Shown here in pieces: positions 1 through 7,832 of a stretch of DNA of 25,150 nucleotides. Source of the DNA: an uncultured Collinsella sp. (GTDB lineage: Bacteria; Actinomycetota; Coriobacteriia; Coriobacteriales; Coriobacteriaceae); NCBI GenBank assembly GCA_900754525.1, contig CAAEDE010000082.1, positions 1 to 25,150 on the forward strand, read 5' to 3'. Under the pieces are notes generated by a model, which did no database searches, was not told the origin of the DNA, and was given only the letters and a program-made list of their open reading frames with translations. The first letter of the stretch is position 1, and every line of letters starts with the position of its first letter. Made by a program: the position numbers and the translations under genes.

Positions 1-120
1 CACAATTTATTCTTGTAGCCTGCCGCTGATACCGTCTGGATTGGCTTTTCCTTTCTTTTTGTTCCCTTTAATTAGCCATGAACTGATCCGAAGGGGACGG
101 AGGAATAGGGATCACAAACA
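1..120. other. Left-edge stretch, no gene recognised
   Basis: I see no supportable coding region here. There is a pyrimidine-rich patch around 46-72 that could follow the end of a gene lying to the left, but no stem goes with it. Nothing else can be assigned. Confidence 0.3.
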
Positions 121-180
121 GCGGCGGCACGTCTGGCCGAACGAGTCCCCATACCCTCGTTCGGTCAGACGCGCCGCCGC
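121..180. repeat. 25-bp inverted repeat (long hairpin) upstream of hisS
   Basis: Arms 121-145 and 156-180 are complementary except for one A/C mismatch and one G/T pair, around a 10-nt loop. There is no T-run on the plus strand after it, so it is not a textbook intrinsic terminator in that direction. It lies just before the hisS -10 box. It may end transcription of a gene to the left or separate it from hisS; that role is inference. Confidence 0.7.
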
Positions 181-197
181 GTTGCTGCTTTGTGCCG

Positions 198-203
198 TAT
201 AAT
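198..203 (+). promoter_or_regulatory. Candidate -10 box of hisS
   Basis: A perfect TATAAT lies 42 bp before the hisS start. No convincing -35 box is at 16-18 bp because that position falls in the GC-rich hairpin arm. It is the best promoter element between the hairpin and the gene. Confidence 0.5.
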
Positions 204-245
204 GTCCACTACCTATGACGCGATACAAAAGAAAGGTGTTTGCCC

Positions 246-1559
246 ATGCAGGCACAGAAGGCGGAGGGAACCCGCGACCTTATCGGCGCCGAGATGCGCG
301 CCTGGCAAAAGATGCAGCAGATCGCTGCCGGCGTGTTCGAGCCGTTTGGCTTTAAGCCCATCGAGACGCCCGCGATCGAGCAGGTGGACGTGTTTGTTCA
401 CGGTATCGGCCAGTCGACCGACGTCGTGCGCAAGGAGATGTTCCGCGTGTTTAGCGGCGCCAACCTGGAGCGCGTCTTTACCGAGGGTACCGATACCAAG
501 CTCAAGCCCAAGCAGCGCCTGGCCCTTCGTCCCGAGGGCACAGCCGGTGTGGTGCGCGCCGTCGTGGAGAACAACCTGGTGCCCCAGGGCTCCACGCCGT
601 TTAAGGCCTATTACGCCGAGGCCATGTTCCGCGGCGAGCGTCCTCAGAAGGGTCGCCTGCGCCAGTTCCACCAGGTGGGCATCGAGTGGCTCGGCGCTCC
701 CGATCCGGCGGCAGACGCCGAGTGCATCATCATGCTCATGGAGTTCTACAAGCGCCTGGGCTTCGATCTGTCCAAGCTCCGTCTGCTTATTAACTCGATG
801 GGCGATGCGCAGTGCCGTCCGGCATACCGCGAGCAGGTCAAGCAGTTCATTCTCGATCACGCCGACGAGATGTGCGACGAGTGCCGCGAGCGCGCCGAGC
901 TCAACCCGCTGCGCGCCTTCGACTGCAAGAACGACCACTGCCGCGAGATCATGGCCGACGCCCCGCTGATGGGCGACAATCTGTGCGACGAGTGCCGCGA
1001 GCACTACGAGCAAGTCAAGCACTATCTGGACGCCGCCGGTATCGAGTATGTTGAGGATCCCACCCTGGTGCGCGGCCTGGACTACTACACCCGTACTGTC
1101 TTTGAGGTCGAGGCTCCCGGCGCCGGTGTCGGCTCCATCGGTGGCGGCGGTCGCTATGACGGCTTGGTCGAGCTCGAGGGCGGCAAGCCCACGGCGGGCG
1201 TCGGCTTTGCCGTCGGCTTTGAGCGCGCCCTGCTGGCCCTGCAGGCCTTTGGCAGCGACCTGGGTGCCGAGGAGGTCCCGTGCGTCTACGTTGCCAACGC
1301 CGGCAAGGAGCTGCGTCAGAACGTCTTTACCATTACGCAGCAGCTTCGCGCTGCAGGGATTGTGACCGAGGCCGACTATCAGGGCCGTTCGCTCAAGGCC
1401 CAGTTTAAGCAGGCCGACAAGGTGGGTGCCAAGCTCATTTTGGTCTTGGGCGGCGACGAGCTTGCCGCCGGCAAGGTCAAGGTGCGCGACATGCAGAGTC
1501 ACGACGAGGTTCTCGTCGATTTGGCCAACGTGGTCGAGGCGGTTCGCGAGCGCCTGTAG
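246..1559 (+). CDS. hisS: Histidine--tRNA ligase (HisRS)
   Basis: Charges tRNA-His with histidine in the cytoplasm as a class II aminoacyl-tRNA synthetase. The 437-residue product has the usual bacterial length. Visible signatures are GTRDL at the N-terminus, the RPEGTA motif near residue 96, the motif 2 region with GRLRQFHQ near 135, the HisRS-specific LVRGLDYYTRTVFE at 274-287, and GGGGRYDGL soon after. A C-terminal anticodon-binding domain follows. Between motif 2 and the HisA motif an insertion carries several cysteines (two CDEC pairs plus DCK and DHC), which could bind a metal. I chose ATG 246 because GAAAGG at 231-236 sits at proper spacing; an in-frame TTG at 240 would add two residues and crowd the RBS. 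The gene stands alone, followed by a terminator. Confidence 0.97.
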   Translation: MQAQKAEGTRDLIGAEMRAWQKMQQIAAGVFEPFGFKPIETPAIEQVDVFVHGIGQSTDVVRKEMFRVFSGANLERVFTEGTDTKLKPKQRLALRPEGTAGVVRAVVENNLVPQGSTPFKAYYAEAMFRGERPQKGRLRQFHQVGIEWLGAPDPAADAECIIMLMEFYKRLGFDLSKLRLLINSMGDAQCRPAYREQVKQFILDHADEMCDECRERAELNPLRAFDCKNDHCREIMADAPLMGDNLCDECREHYEQVKHYLDAAGIEYVEDPTLVRGLDYYTRTVFEVEAPGAGVGSIGGGGRYDGLVELEGGKPTAGVGFAVGFERALLALQAFGSDLGAEEVPCVYVANAGKELRQNVFTITQQLRAAGIVTEADYQGRSLKAQFKQADKVGAKLILVLGGDELAAGKVKVRDMQSHDEVLVDLANVVEAVRERL

Positions 1560-1617
1560 CGCATGTTTTTTGAGCTGCGGGCCTGTTAACGTGCCCTGCT
1601 CATGGGGAGCGATTGTT

Positions 1618-1660
1618 ACGGGGGTGTTTCGCATTTATGCGGAATGCCCCCGTTTGTATA
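1618..1660 (+). terminator. Hairpin terminator after hisS
   Basis: Arms 1618-1633 and 1638-1653 form a 16-bp stem, including several G/T pairs, around a TTTA loop. A short T-rich tail (TTTGTAT) follows. It lies 58 bp past the hisS stop and upstream of the ppc promoter. Confidence 0.75.
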
Positions 1661-1744
1661 TGCCGTCCACCGAGAAATACGACCATTTGGGGCAAAAAGC
1701 CTTGCAATGCAGAAAATACTTTTGTGTGGTAAAGCGCAATCAGC

Positions 1745-1773
1745 TTCGAAAGTTTTTGCCGAGTGCCTATAAT
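1745..1773 (+). promoter_or_regulatory. Candidate ppc promoter
   Basis: TTCGAA (1745-1750) and a perfect TATAAT (1768-1773) are separated by 17 bp. The -10 box ends 44 bp before the preferred ppc start, with nothing else between except the ribosome binding site. Confidence 0.65.
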
Positions 1774-1817
1774 AAATACCGCATGTTACGTGCATAGAAG
1801 GAGGAATGGGAGGAAAC

Positions 1818-4631
1818 GTGGCTGAGAACCTAAGCAACCAGTCTGTACCCGAAGCCGCGGCGCGTGTCGCTGCCGTGGTCAACCGCCTCGTTAACCGAAT
1901 CGGCTCGAATGCCGAGTCCAGGGAGCGTCTCGCCGAGATCGAGATTCCCGAGGTGCTGCGCGATAATCTGGCGCTGTTCCTGCGCCTGGAGCGCCGTGTG
2001 CTTAGCGAGTATGATCCCGAGATCGCGGACCTGTTCGACAAGATTTTAACAGCCGAGATTGTGGCCAATGCTGGCAACCCTGGTAGCCGCGCTGCCGACG
2101 AGTCCGTTGACGAGCAGGGCGTGCCCACTGCCGACGAGCCCACCGCCGTGGCGTTTCGCGAAGTCGTCGATCTGATCGACAGCCTGCCGCTCGATAAGCA
2201 ACAGGTTATTGTCCGCGCCTTTACGAGCTTCTTCCATCTGGCAAACCTGTCGGAGGAGAACTACCGTGTGGCGCAGCTGCGCGAGCGCGAGGCCGGCGCA
2301 TCGACCGATACCGAGGTCGATCCCGCTAACGAACTCACCGTCGCCTATCACCAGTTGGTAAACGAGATGGGTGTCGAGGGCGCCAACGAGCTGCTCGACA
2401 AGCTCGAGTTCCACCCTGTCTTTACCGCACATCCCACCGAGGCTCGTCGTAAGGCCGTCGAGGGCAAGATTCGCCGTATCTCCAACCTGCTGGAGGAGCG
2501 TCCGCGTCTGGGCGGCTCTGACCTGGTGGAGAACGAGCGTCATATGCTGCAGGAGATCGACGCCCTGGTGCGTACGAGCCCCATCGCACTCAAGAAGCCC
2601 ACGCCGGTCGAGGAAGCCGATACCATCATCGACATCTTCGATAACACGCTGTTCGACGTTATCCCCGTCATCTATCGTCGTTTTGACGACTGGGTGCTGG
2701 GTGATAAGGCCGGTACCGTGCCGCCGCTGTGCCCGGCGTTCTTCCATCCCGGCAGCTGGATCGGTTCCGACCGTGACGGCAACCCCAACGTCACCGCCAA
2801 GGTGAGCCGTGAGGTCGCTGCTAAGTACTTTACGCACATGGTGCTCAAGCTCGAGGACAAGTGCCGCCGCATCGGCCGCAACCTGACGCTCGAGGCCACC
2901 TACAGCAAGCCGTCTGCCGAGCTCATCAACCTGTGGAACCATCAGGTCGAGATGAGCGCCCAGTACACTGCACGTGCCGAGCTGATCTCCGAGCACGAGC
3001 CGCATCGCGCCGTCATGCTCGTCATGGCCGACCGTCTGAACGCCACCGTGCGTCGCATCACCGACACCATGTACCACAGCGCCGATGAGTTCCTGGATGA
3101 CCTGCGCGTCGTCCAGCGCTCGCTGGCCGCCTGCGGTGCCGTTCGTGCCGCCTACGGCCCGGTCCAGACCATCATCTGGCAGGTCGAGTCCTTCGGCTTC
3201 CACATGGTCGAGATGGAGTTCCGTCAGCACTCCGTGGTGCACGCCCGCGCCCTCAAGGATATCCACGAGAACGGTATCCATGGCGACCTGCAGCCCATGA
3301 CACGCGAGGTCATCGACACCTTCCGCGCCATCGGCTCCATCCAAAAGCGCTACGGCAAGAAGATGGCTCACCGCTATATCATCTCGTTCACCAAGAGCGC
3401 CCAGCATGTGGCCGACGTCTTTGAGCTTGCCCACCTGTCCTTTGCACACGAGGAGGATGTCCCCGAGCTCGACGTGATCCCGCTGTTCGAGCAGCTCGAG
3501 GACCTCGAGGGCTGCGTCGACGTGCTCGACCAGATGCTTACGCTGCCCGTGGTGCAAAAGCGTCTTGCCCAGACCAACCGCCGCATGGAGGTCATGCTGG
3601 GCTATTCCGACTCCTCCAAGGATGCCGGTCCTACCACGGCCATGCTCGCGCTGCACTCCGCGCAGGAGCGCATTGCCAAGTGGGCCGAGAAGAACGATAT
3701 CGACCTGGTGCTCATGCACGGTCGCGGCGGTGCCGTGGGCCGTGGCGGCGGCCCGGCCAACAAGGCCGTGCTGGCGCAGCCCAAGGGTTCGGTCAACTGC
3801 TTCTTTAAGCTCACCGAACAGGGCGAGGTCATCTTTGCTCGTTACGGTAACCGCACGCTGGCTCAGCGCCATGTTGAGTCCGTTGCCGCCGCAACGCTTT
3901 TGCAGTCGGCCCCAAGTGTCGAGAAGACCAACACCGAGACCACGCAGAAGTTCTGGGATATGGCCGAGAAGCTCAACGCCGCAAGCCACGAGCGCTATCT
4001 GGACCTGCTGAACACCGAGGACTTTACACCGTGGTTCTCGACCGTGACGCCGCTGACCGAGGTCGGTCTGCTGCCGATCGGCTCGCGTCCCGCCAAGCGC
4101 GGCCTGGGCGCCAAGTCGCTCGACGACCTGCGTACCATTCCGTGGATCTTCAGCTGGAGCCAGGCGCGCATTAACCTGGCCGCTTGGTACGGCTTGGGCA
4201 CCGCTTGCGAGCAGCTGGGCGATCTGGACCAGCTTAAGGCTGCCTACCAGGAGTGGCCGTTCTTCCGCACCTTTATCGACAACATCGAGATGTCGATCGC
4301 CAAGACCGACCAGCGCATCGCCAAGATGTATCTGCACCTGGGCGATCGCCAGGATCTGTCCGAGAAGGTCTTTACCGAGATGCAGCTCACCCGTAAGTGG
4401 GTCCTTGCCATCGTCGGTGACGAGTGGCCGCTGCAACGTCGTCGTGTGCTCGGTTGCGCCGTCCGCGTGCGCAACCCCTACGTCGACGCCCTGTCCATCG
4501 CCCAGGTCCGCGCCCTTCGCGAGGTGCGTATGAACCAGGACGAGATGGCCGAGGAGAAGAAGGCCGAGTACATGAGCCTGATTCTTTCGACTGTGACCGG
4601 CGTCTCGGCAGGACTGCAGAACACGGGGTAA
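1818..4631 (+). CDS. ppc: Phosphoenolpyruvate carboxylase
   Basis: Adds bicarbonate to phosphoenolpyruvate to give oxaloacetate, the anaplerotic step feeding the fumarate/succinate branch and aspartate. The 937-residue product matches the bacterial family length. Signatures: TAHPTE with the catalytic His near residue 205, GYSDSSKDAG at about 595-604, and HGRGGAVGRGGGP from about 634. The C-terminus ends in QNTG, as is usual for the family. I prefer GTG 1818 because GGAGG at 1809-1813 lies 4 nt before it. The in-frame ATG at 1806 directly abuts AAGGAGG with only 1 nt spacing, which is too short. That ATG would add four residues. The gene is monocistronic, with its own promoter-like boxes upstream and a nested palindrome starting 22 nt after the stop. 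Confidence 0.97.
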   Translation: MAENLSNQSVPEAAARVAAVVNRLVNRIGSNAESRERLAEIEIPEVLRDNLALFLRLERRVLSEYDPEIADLFDKILTAEIVANAGNPGSRAADESVDEQGVPTADEPTAVAFREVVDLIDSLPLDKQQVIVRAFTSFFHLANLSEENYRVAQLREREAGASTDTEVDPANELTVAYHQLVNEMGVEGANELLDKLEFHPVFTAHPTEARRKAVEGKIRRISNLLEERPRLGGSDLVENERHMLQEIDALVRTSPIALKKPTPVEEADTIIDIFDNTLFDVIPVIYRRFDDWVLGDKAGTVPPLCPAFFHPGSWIGSDRDGNPNVTAKVSREVAAKYFTHMVLKLEDKCRRIGRNLTLEATYSKPSAELINLWNHQVEMSAQYTARAELISEHEPHRAVMLVMADRLNATVRRITDTMYHSADEFLDDLRVVQRSLAACGAVRAAYGPVQTIIWQVESFGFHMVEMEFRQHSVVHARALKDIHENGIHGDLQPMTREVIDTFRAIGSIQKRYGKKMAHRYIISFTKSAQHVADVFELAHLSFAHEEDVPELDVIPLFEQLEDLEGCVDVLDQMLTLPVVQKRLAQTNRRMEVMLGYSDSSKDAGPTTAMLALHSAQERIAKWAEKNDIDLVLMHGRGGAVGRGGGPANKAVLAQPKGSVNCFFKLTEQGEVIFARYGNRTLAQRHVESVAAATLLQSAPSVEKTNTETTQKFWDMAEKLNAASHERYLDLLNTEDFTPWFSTVTPLTEVGLLPIGSRPAKRGLGAKSLDDLRTIPWIFSWSQARINLAAWYGLGTACEQLGDLDQLKAAYQEWPFFRTFIDNIEMSIAKTDQRIAKMYLHLGDRQDLSEKVFTEMQLTRKWVLAIVGDEWPLQRRRVLGCAVRVRNPYVDALSIAQVRALREVRMNQDEMAEEKKAEYMSLILSTVTGVSAGLQNTG

Positions 4632-4652
4632 TCGATAGCCCTGTAGTCGTCC

Positions 4653-4779
4653 GGGCCCGCCATTAGTTTACTTTTAGGCGCGTCCTCGGACATGCAAGAA
4701 GCCCTCGCTGCGCACTTCGTGCGGCGAGGGCTTCTTGCGTCCTGCGGAGTGTGCCTAAAAGTAAACTAATGGCGGGCCC
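4653..4779. repeat. Nested palindromic element, copy 1 (3' of ppc)
   Basis: Perfect 27-bp outer arms (4653-4679 and 4753-4779) enclose two 15-nt linkers (4680-4694, 4738-4752) and an inner 14-bp stem (4695-4708 with 4724-4737). The inner stem is topped by a small GCAC-TTC-GTGC hairpin. The linkers contain GTCCTCGGACATG and CGTCCTGCGGA. Both linkers, and the loop GCGCACTTCGTGC, recur in copy 2 at 7575-7699, whereas the arms differ. There is no T-run after the stems. The conserved flank TAGTCGTCCG (4644-4653) suggests the element starts slightly to the left. Function is unknown; transcript end formation or stability is a guess. Confidence 0.9.
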
Positions 4780-5210
4780 TGCGATGTCCGGTCTTCAGTG
4801 GATTACTGCTGGGGGAATAATGGCGCGCTTCGCGCGTTTGGAAAGGGCTTCGTGCTGCGGAATGCATTCAGGGGGAAACCCATCGGGTCTTTTCGTCCTC
4901 GGTCTTCGGCGGATCAGCCGCTGGGTGAGGGTGGTGCTTGGGGCGACGTGCAAAAAACGGAGTTTTCAGCAGCCAAAGATTGGTGCATAAGGCTGTGGGT
5001 GACGTTCGCGGCCCCTGTTGATGCTTTTGCACGACGATTGGGCTTTGGCGATGTTCATATATGGCTGGTTTCTCGCCGCATGCTATCCAGATGGGTCGAG
5101 TCATGAGGACTATCTACTTTTTGAAAGACTTTTGACACCAAAATCTTATCCCGCGATGCTGAATACTCGCAAAAATGTACGCTCCGGAGGGTACCACCCT
5201 GTTACGGCTA
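4780..5210. other. Non-coding stretch between ppc and the larA leader
   Basis: No reading frame here has a credible start, RBS and composition. A 73-codon frame at 5018-5239 lacks an RBS and has no recognisable content. One perfect TTGACA occurs at 5132-5137 with a weak GATGCT 17 bp further, which might be a promoter for the long larA leader. An A-rich then T-rich segment around 4951-4967 (AAAACGGAGTTTT) is a small inverted repeat. I see nothing else. Confidence 0.4.
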
Positions 5211-5221
5211 GAAATCCATGC

Positions 5222-5374
5222 GCCATTTTATGCGATTAATTAACGCATTTATTCAAAATGGCTTACGTGCGAACGTCTCGGGGTAGATGTTTGCCTCGGC
5301 GTTGCGTAAATCATCCTGTCTATAGTGTCTTTGACAGGCGGCCGCGGTCCCGTTTGGGGTCGTGGCCGTTTTGT
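5222..5374 (+). promoter_or_regulatory. Structured leader upstream of larA with terminator-like hairpin
   Basis: Three consecutive structures are visible. First, a nested hairpin: GCCATTTT (5222-5229) pairs with 5255-5262 and inner ATGCG (5230-5234) with 5244-5248. Second, a 6-bp hairpin: CCTGTC (5315-5320) with GACAGG (5333-5338). Third, a 12-bp GC-rich stem (5340-5351 with 5356-5367, three G/T pairs, GTTT loop) followed by GTTTTGTTG, which resembles an intrinsic terminator. It lies about 125 nt before the larA start. This arrangement would suit attenuation of larA, but no known riboswitch class was recognised. It could also simply insulate larA from upstream reading. Confidence 0.5.
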
Positions 5375-5494
5375 TGTGGGTCAAATATGAACGTTGTGTT
5401 AATGAGTCGGTGGACGGTGGTGTTTTTCGGTGAGCGGCGTATCCTTCCAACGGTTTATCTAGTGTGTCAGTTGAAAGGAAGAGGGCGCTCGTCA

Positions 5495-6772
5495 TTGTTT
5501 GAATGTGAACTGCCGTTTGACCACAAGACGTTGCATCTGGACCTCGAGGATAAGAACTTCGCGGGTGTGATGGAAGGTCATCAAAACGAGTTTAAGACCA
5601 CGAAATCGCAGGAAGAGCTGGTAGAGGAGTCACTTGCCAACCCTTATGGCTCGCCTTCGCTCGAGGAGCTTTGTGCTGGCAAGAAGGATATTGTCATCAT
5701 TAGCTCCGATCATACGCGCCCCGTTCCCTCGCGTGTGACGATGCCTATTCTGCTGCATCACATCCATTCCGCTGCGCCCGAGGCTCGAGTGCGTATTTTG
5801 GTTGCTACGGGTATGCATCGTCCTTCGACGCACGAGGAGCTCGTCAACAAGTACGGCGAGGAGATCGTTGCCAACGAGGAAATCGTTATGCACGTCGCGA
5901 CTGACGACAGCATGATGAAAAAGATCGGCACCCTGCCTTCCGGTGGCGAGTGCATCATCAACAAGATTGCCACCGATTGCGATCTGCTGCTTGCCGAGGG
6001 CTTTATTGAGCCGCACTTCTTTGCCGGTTTCTCTGGTAGCCGCAAGTCCGTCCTGCCTGGCATCGCCAGCTACAAGACCATCATGTACAACCACAACGGT
6101 CAGTTTGTGAATGATTCCCACTCGCGTGCTGGCAACCTGTGCCACAACCACGTGAGCGAGGACATGTTTGCCGCTGCCGAGATGGCTCACCTTGCCTTTG
6201 TGCTTAACGTGGTGCTCAACGGCAAGCACGAGGTCATCGGCTCCTTCGCCGGCGACATTCACAAGGCGCACGAGGCCGGCTGCGAGTTCGTGAAGAGCCT
6301 TGCCGGCGTTGAGCCCGTTGAGTGCGAGATCGCCATCACCACCAACGGAGGCTACCCGCTCGACCAGAACATCTACCAGGCCGTGAAGGGCATGTGCTCT
6401 GCCGAGGCCACGCTTCCCGAGGGCGGCGTGATCATCGATGTCGCCGGTTGTGCCGACGGGCACGGTGGCGAGGGCTTCTATCACAACATCGCCGACAACG
6501 ATCCGGCAGAGTTTGAGCGCGCCTGCATCGACCGTCCTAAGGATGAGACCCTGCCCGACCAGTGGACGAGCCAGATCTTTGCCCGCATCCTGGCGCATCA
6601 CCCTGTGATCATGGTCACCGACCTGTGCGATCACCAGATGATCAAGGATATGCACATGACGCCGGTCAACACTCTCGATGAGGCGCTCAAGCTCGCCTTT
6701 GAGATGAAGGGTGCCGATGCCAAGGTGGCCGTCATTCCCGATGGCCTGGGCGTTGTTGTCGCTCAGCACTAG
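5495..6772 (+). CDS. larA: Nickel-dependent lactate racemase LarA
   Basis: Interconverts D- and L-lactate using a nickel-pincer nucleotide cofactor bound to a lysine. TTG at 5495 is chosen, with an AAAGGAAGAGG Shine-Dalgarno region at 5475-5484. It gives 425 residues, and from it every key residue matches the published Lactobacillus plantarum LarA numbering: D72 and R75 (DHTRP), H108 (TGMHR), H174, cofactor lysine K184 (GSRKSVLPG), H200 and K298. The frame stays open back to 5258, but the added residues are unlike the family and the numbering would shift. Followed after 49 bp by the larD-type channel on the same strand. The cofactor genes larB and larC lie opposite. A leader with a terminator-like hairpin precedes it, so expression may be attenuated. 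Confidence 0.95.
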   Translation: MFECELPFDHKTLHLDLEDKNFAGVMEGHQNEFKTTKSQEELVEESLANPYGSPSLEELCAGKKDIVIISSDHTRPVPSRVTMPILLHHIHSAAPEARVRILVATGMHRPSTHEELVNKYGEEIVANEEIVMHVATDDSMMKKIGTLPSGGECIINKIATDCDLLLAEGFIEPHFFAGFSGSRKSVLPGIASYKTIMYNHNGQFVNDSHSRAGNLCHNHVSEDMFAAAEMAHLAFVLNVVLNGKHEVIGSFAGDIHKAHEAGCEFVKSLAGVEPVECEIAITTNGGYPLDQNIYQAVKGMCSAEATLPEGGVIIDVAGCADGHGGEGFYHNIADNDPAEFERACIDRPKDETLPDQWTSQIFARILAHHPVIMVTDLCDHQMIKDMHMTPVNTLDEALKLAFEMKGADAKVAVIPDGLGVVVAQH

Positions 6773-6821
6773 TGCGCGGCTCAAACGAATCGTTTATAAC
6801 CGACAAGAAAGATAAGGTTTT

Positions 6822-7553
6822 ATGCTTACCAAACTCCTCTGCGAATTCGGCGCAACGGCCCTCATGATCATCTTTGGCGTGGGCGTGCACTGCGATACCG
6901 TGCTCAAGGGCACCAAGTATCAGGGCTCCGGCCACATGTTTGCCATCACCACCTGGTCTTTTGGCATCTCGGTCTGCCTGTTTGTCTTTGGCGGCGCCGT
7001 GTGCATGAACCCCGCCATGGTGCTTGCCCAGTGCATCGTAGGCCTGGTGCCGTGGAGCAGCTGCATCCCCTTCATGATTGCCGATATGCTCGGCGGCTTT
7101 GTGGGCGCCGTAATCGCTTGGCTGATGTATGCCGATGAGTTCAAGGCTTCCGAGGGCGTCGTCGACCCCATTGCCCAGCGCAACATCTTCTCGACCAACC
7201 CCACCACCGAGGGCACGAACTATGCCCGTAACTTCTTCTGCGAGGCCATCTGCACCTTTGTGTTCATCAGCGCCATCCTTGCTGCGGCTAGCCGCGCTGG
7301 TGAGAACGTTCTGATGCTCGCCATCTGCGTCGGCCTGATCGTTTGGGCTGTTGGCATGGGCATGGGCGGCATCACCGGCTTCGCCATGAACCAGGCTCGT
7401 GACCTTGGTCCTCGCATGGCCTATCAGGTGCTGCCGATCAAGAACAAGACTGACAACAACTGGAAGTACGGCCTGCTCGTTCCTGGTATCGCTCCGTTTG
7501 TCGGTGCTATCGTGGCTGCACTGTTTGTGCATGGTTTCTTGGGCATGTTCTAG
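6822..7553 (+). CDS. larD: MIP-family channel, probable lactic acid facilitator (LarD/GlpF type)
   Basis: A 243-residue membrane protein of the aquaporin/glycerol facilitator family with six hydrophobic spans expected. The first half carries the normal NPA box at residues 63-65 (CMNPAM). The second half-helix reads MNQARDLGPR: the second NPA is NQA (190-192), with the selectivity-filter arginine kept at 193. Placement 49 bp after larA and on the same strand fits LarD, the lactic acid channel known from Lactobacillus lar operons. A glycerol or water channel cannot be excluded from sequence alone. The start is ATG 6822 with AAGG about 4 nt upstream. A nested palindrome begins 22 nt after the stop and would separate it from the opposing tetR. 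Confidence 0.85.
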   Translation: MLTKLLCEFGATALMIIFGVGVHCDTVLKGTKYQGSGHMFAITTWSFGISVCLFVFGGAVCMNPAMVLAQCIVGLVPWSSCIPFMIADMLGGFVGAVIAWLMYADEFKASEGVVDPIAQRNIFSTNPTTEGTNYARNFFCEAICTFVFISAILAAASRAGENVLMLAICVGLIVWAVGMGMGGITGFAMNQARDLGPRMAYQVLPIKNKTDNNWKYGLLVPGIAPFVGAIVAALFVHGFLGMF

Positions 7554-7574
7554 TTCAAGGCTACATAGTTGTCC

Positions 7575-7699
7575 GCTGGCCGCATGGGGTAACTTCCCAG
7601 CGCGTCCTCGGACATGAAAGAACCCCCGCTGCGCACTTCGTGCAGCGGGGGTTCTTTCGTCCTGCGGAATGCGCTGGGAAGTTACCCCATGCGGCCAGC
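7575..7699. repeat. Nested palindromic element, copy 2 (between larD and tetR)
   Basis: Perfect 29-bp outer arms (7575-7603 and 7671-7699) enclose linkers GTCCTCGGACATG (7604-7616) and one beginning CGTCCTGCGGA (7658-7670). Inside is a 14-bp stem (7617-7630 with 7644-7657) with the loop GCGCACTTCGTGC (7631-7643). Linkers and loop match copy 1 at 4653-4779. Outer and inner arms have different sequence but are fully paired. The left flank TAGTTGTCCG matches TAGTCGTCCG of copy 1. It sits between convergent genes and may act on both strands, though it lacks a T-run. Confidence 0.9.
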
Positions 7700-7832
7700 T
7701 GCGGGATCTTAGTCGCGTTGGAACAAGCAACCCAACATATATCTGAATTTGGATGGGAGGGGCTTGTTGCTGTTGGGGGCGTTGAGATGAGGGCGATACT
7801 TTGGGAAGGGATGACGCCTTGGGAGGAGGTGT

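Noticed and set aside
1806..1817. ATG 1806 as the ppc start
   Set aside because: AAGGAGG ends 1 nt before it, too close; GTG 1818 has a properly placed GGAGG.
213..4436. Long open frames antisense to hisS (213-1634) and ppc (2046-4436)
   Set aside because: They arise from high GC3 codon use of the real genes, have no RBS and their translations show no family features.
5018..5239. 73-codon frame in the ppc-larA gap
   Set aside because: No RBS, TTG start, no recognisable domain, and it runs into the larA leader hairpins.
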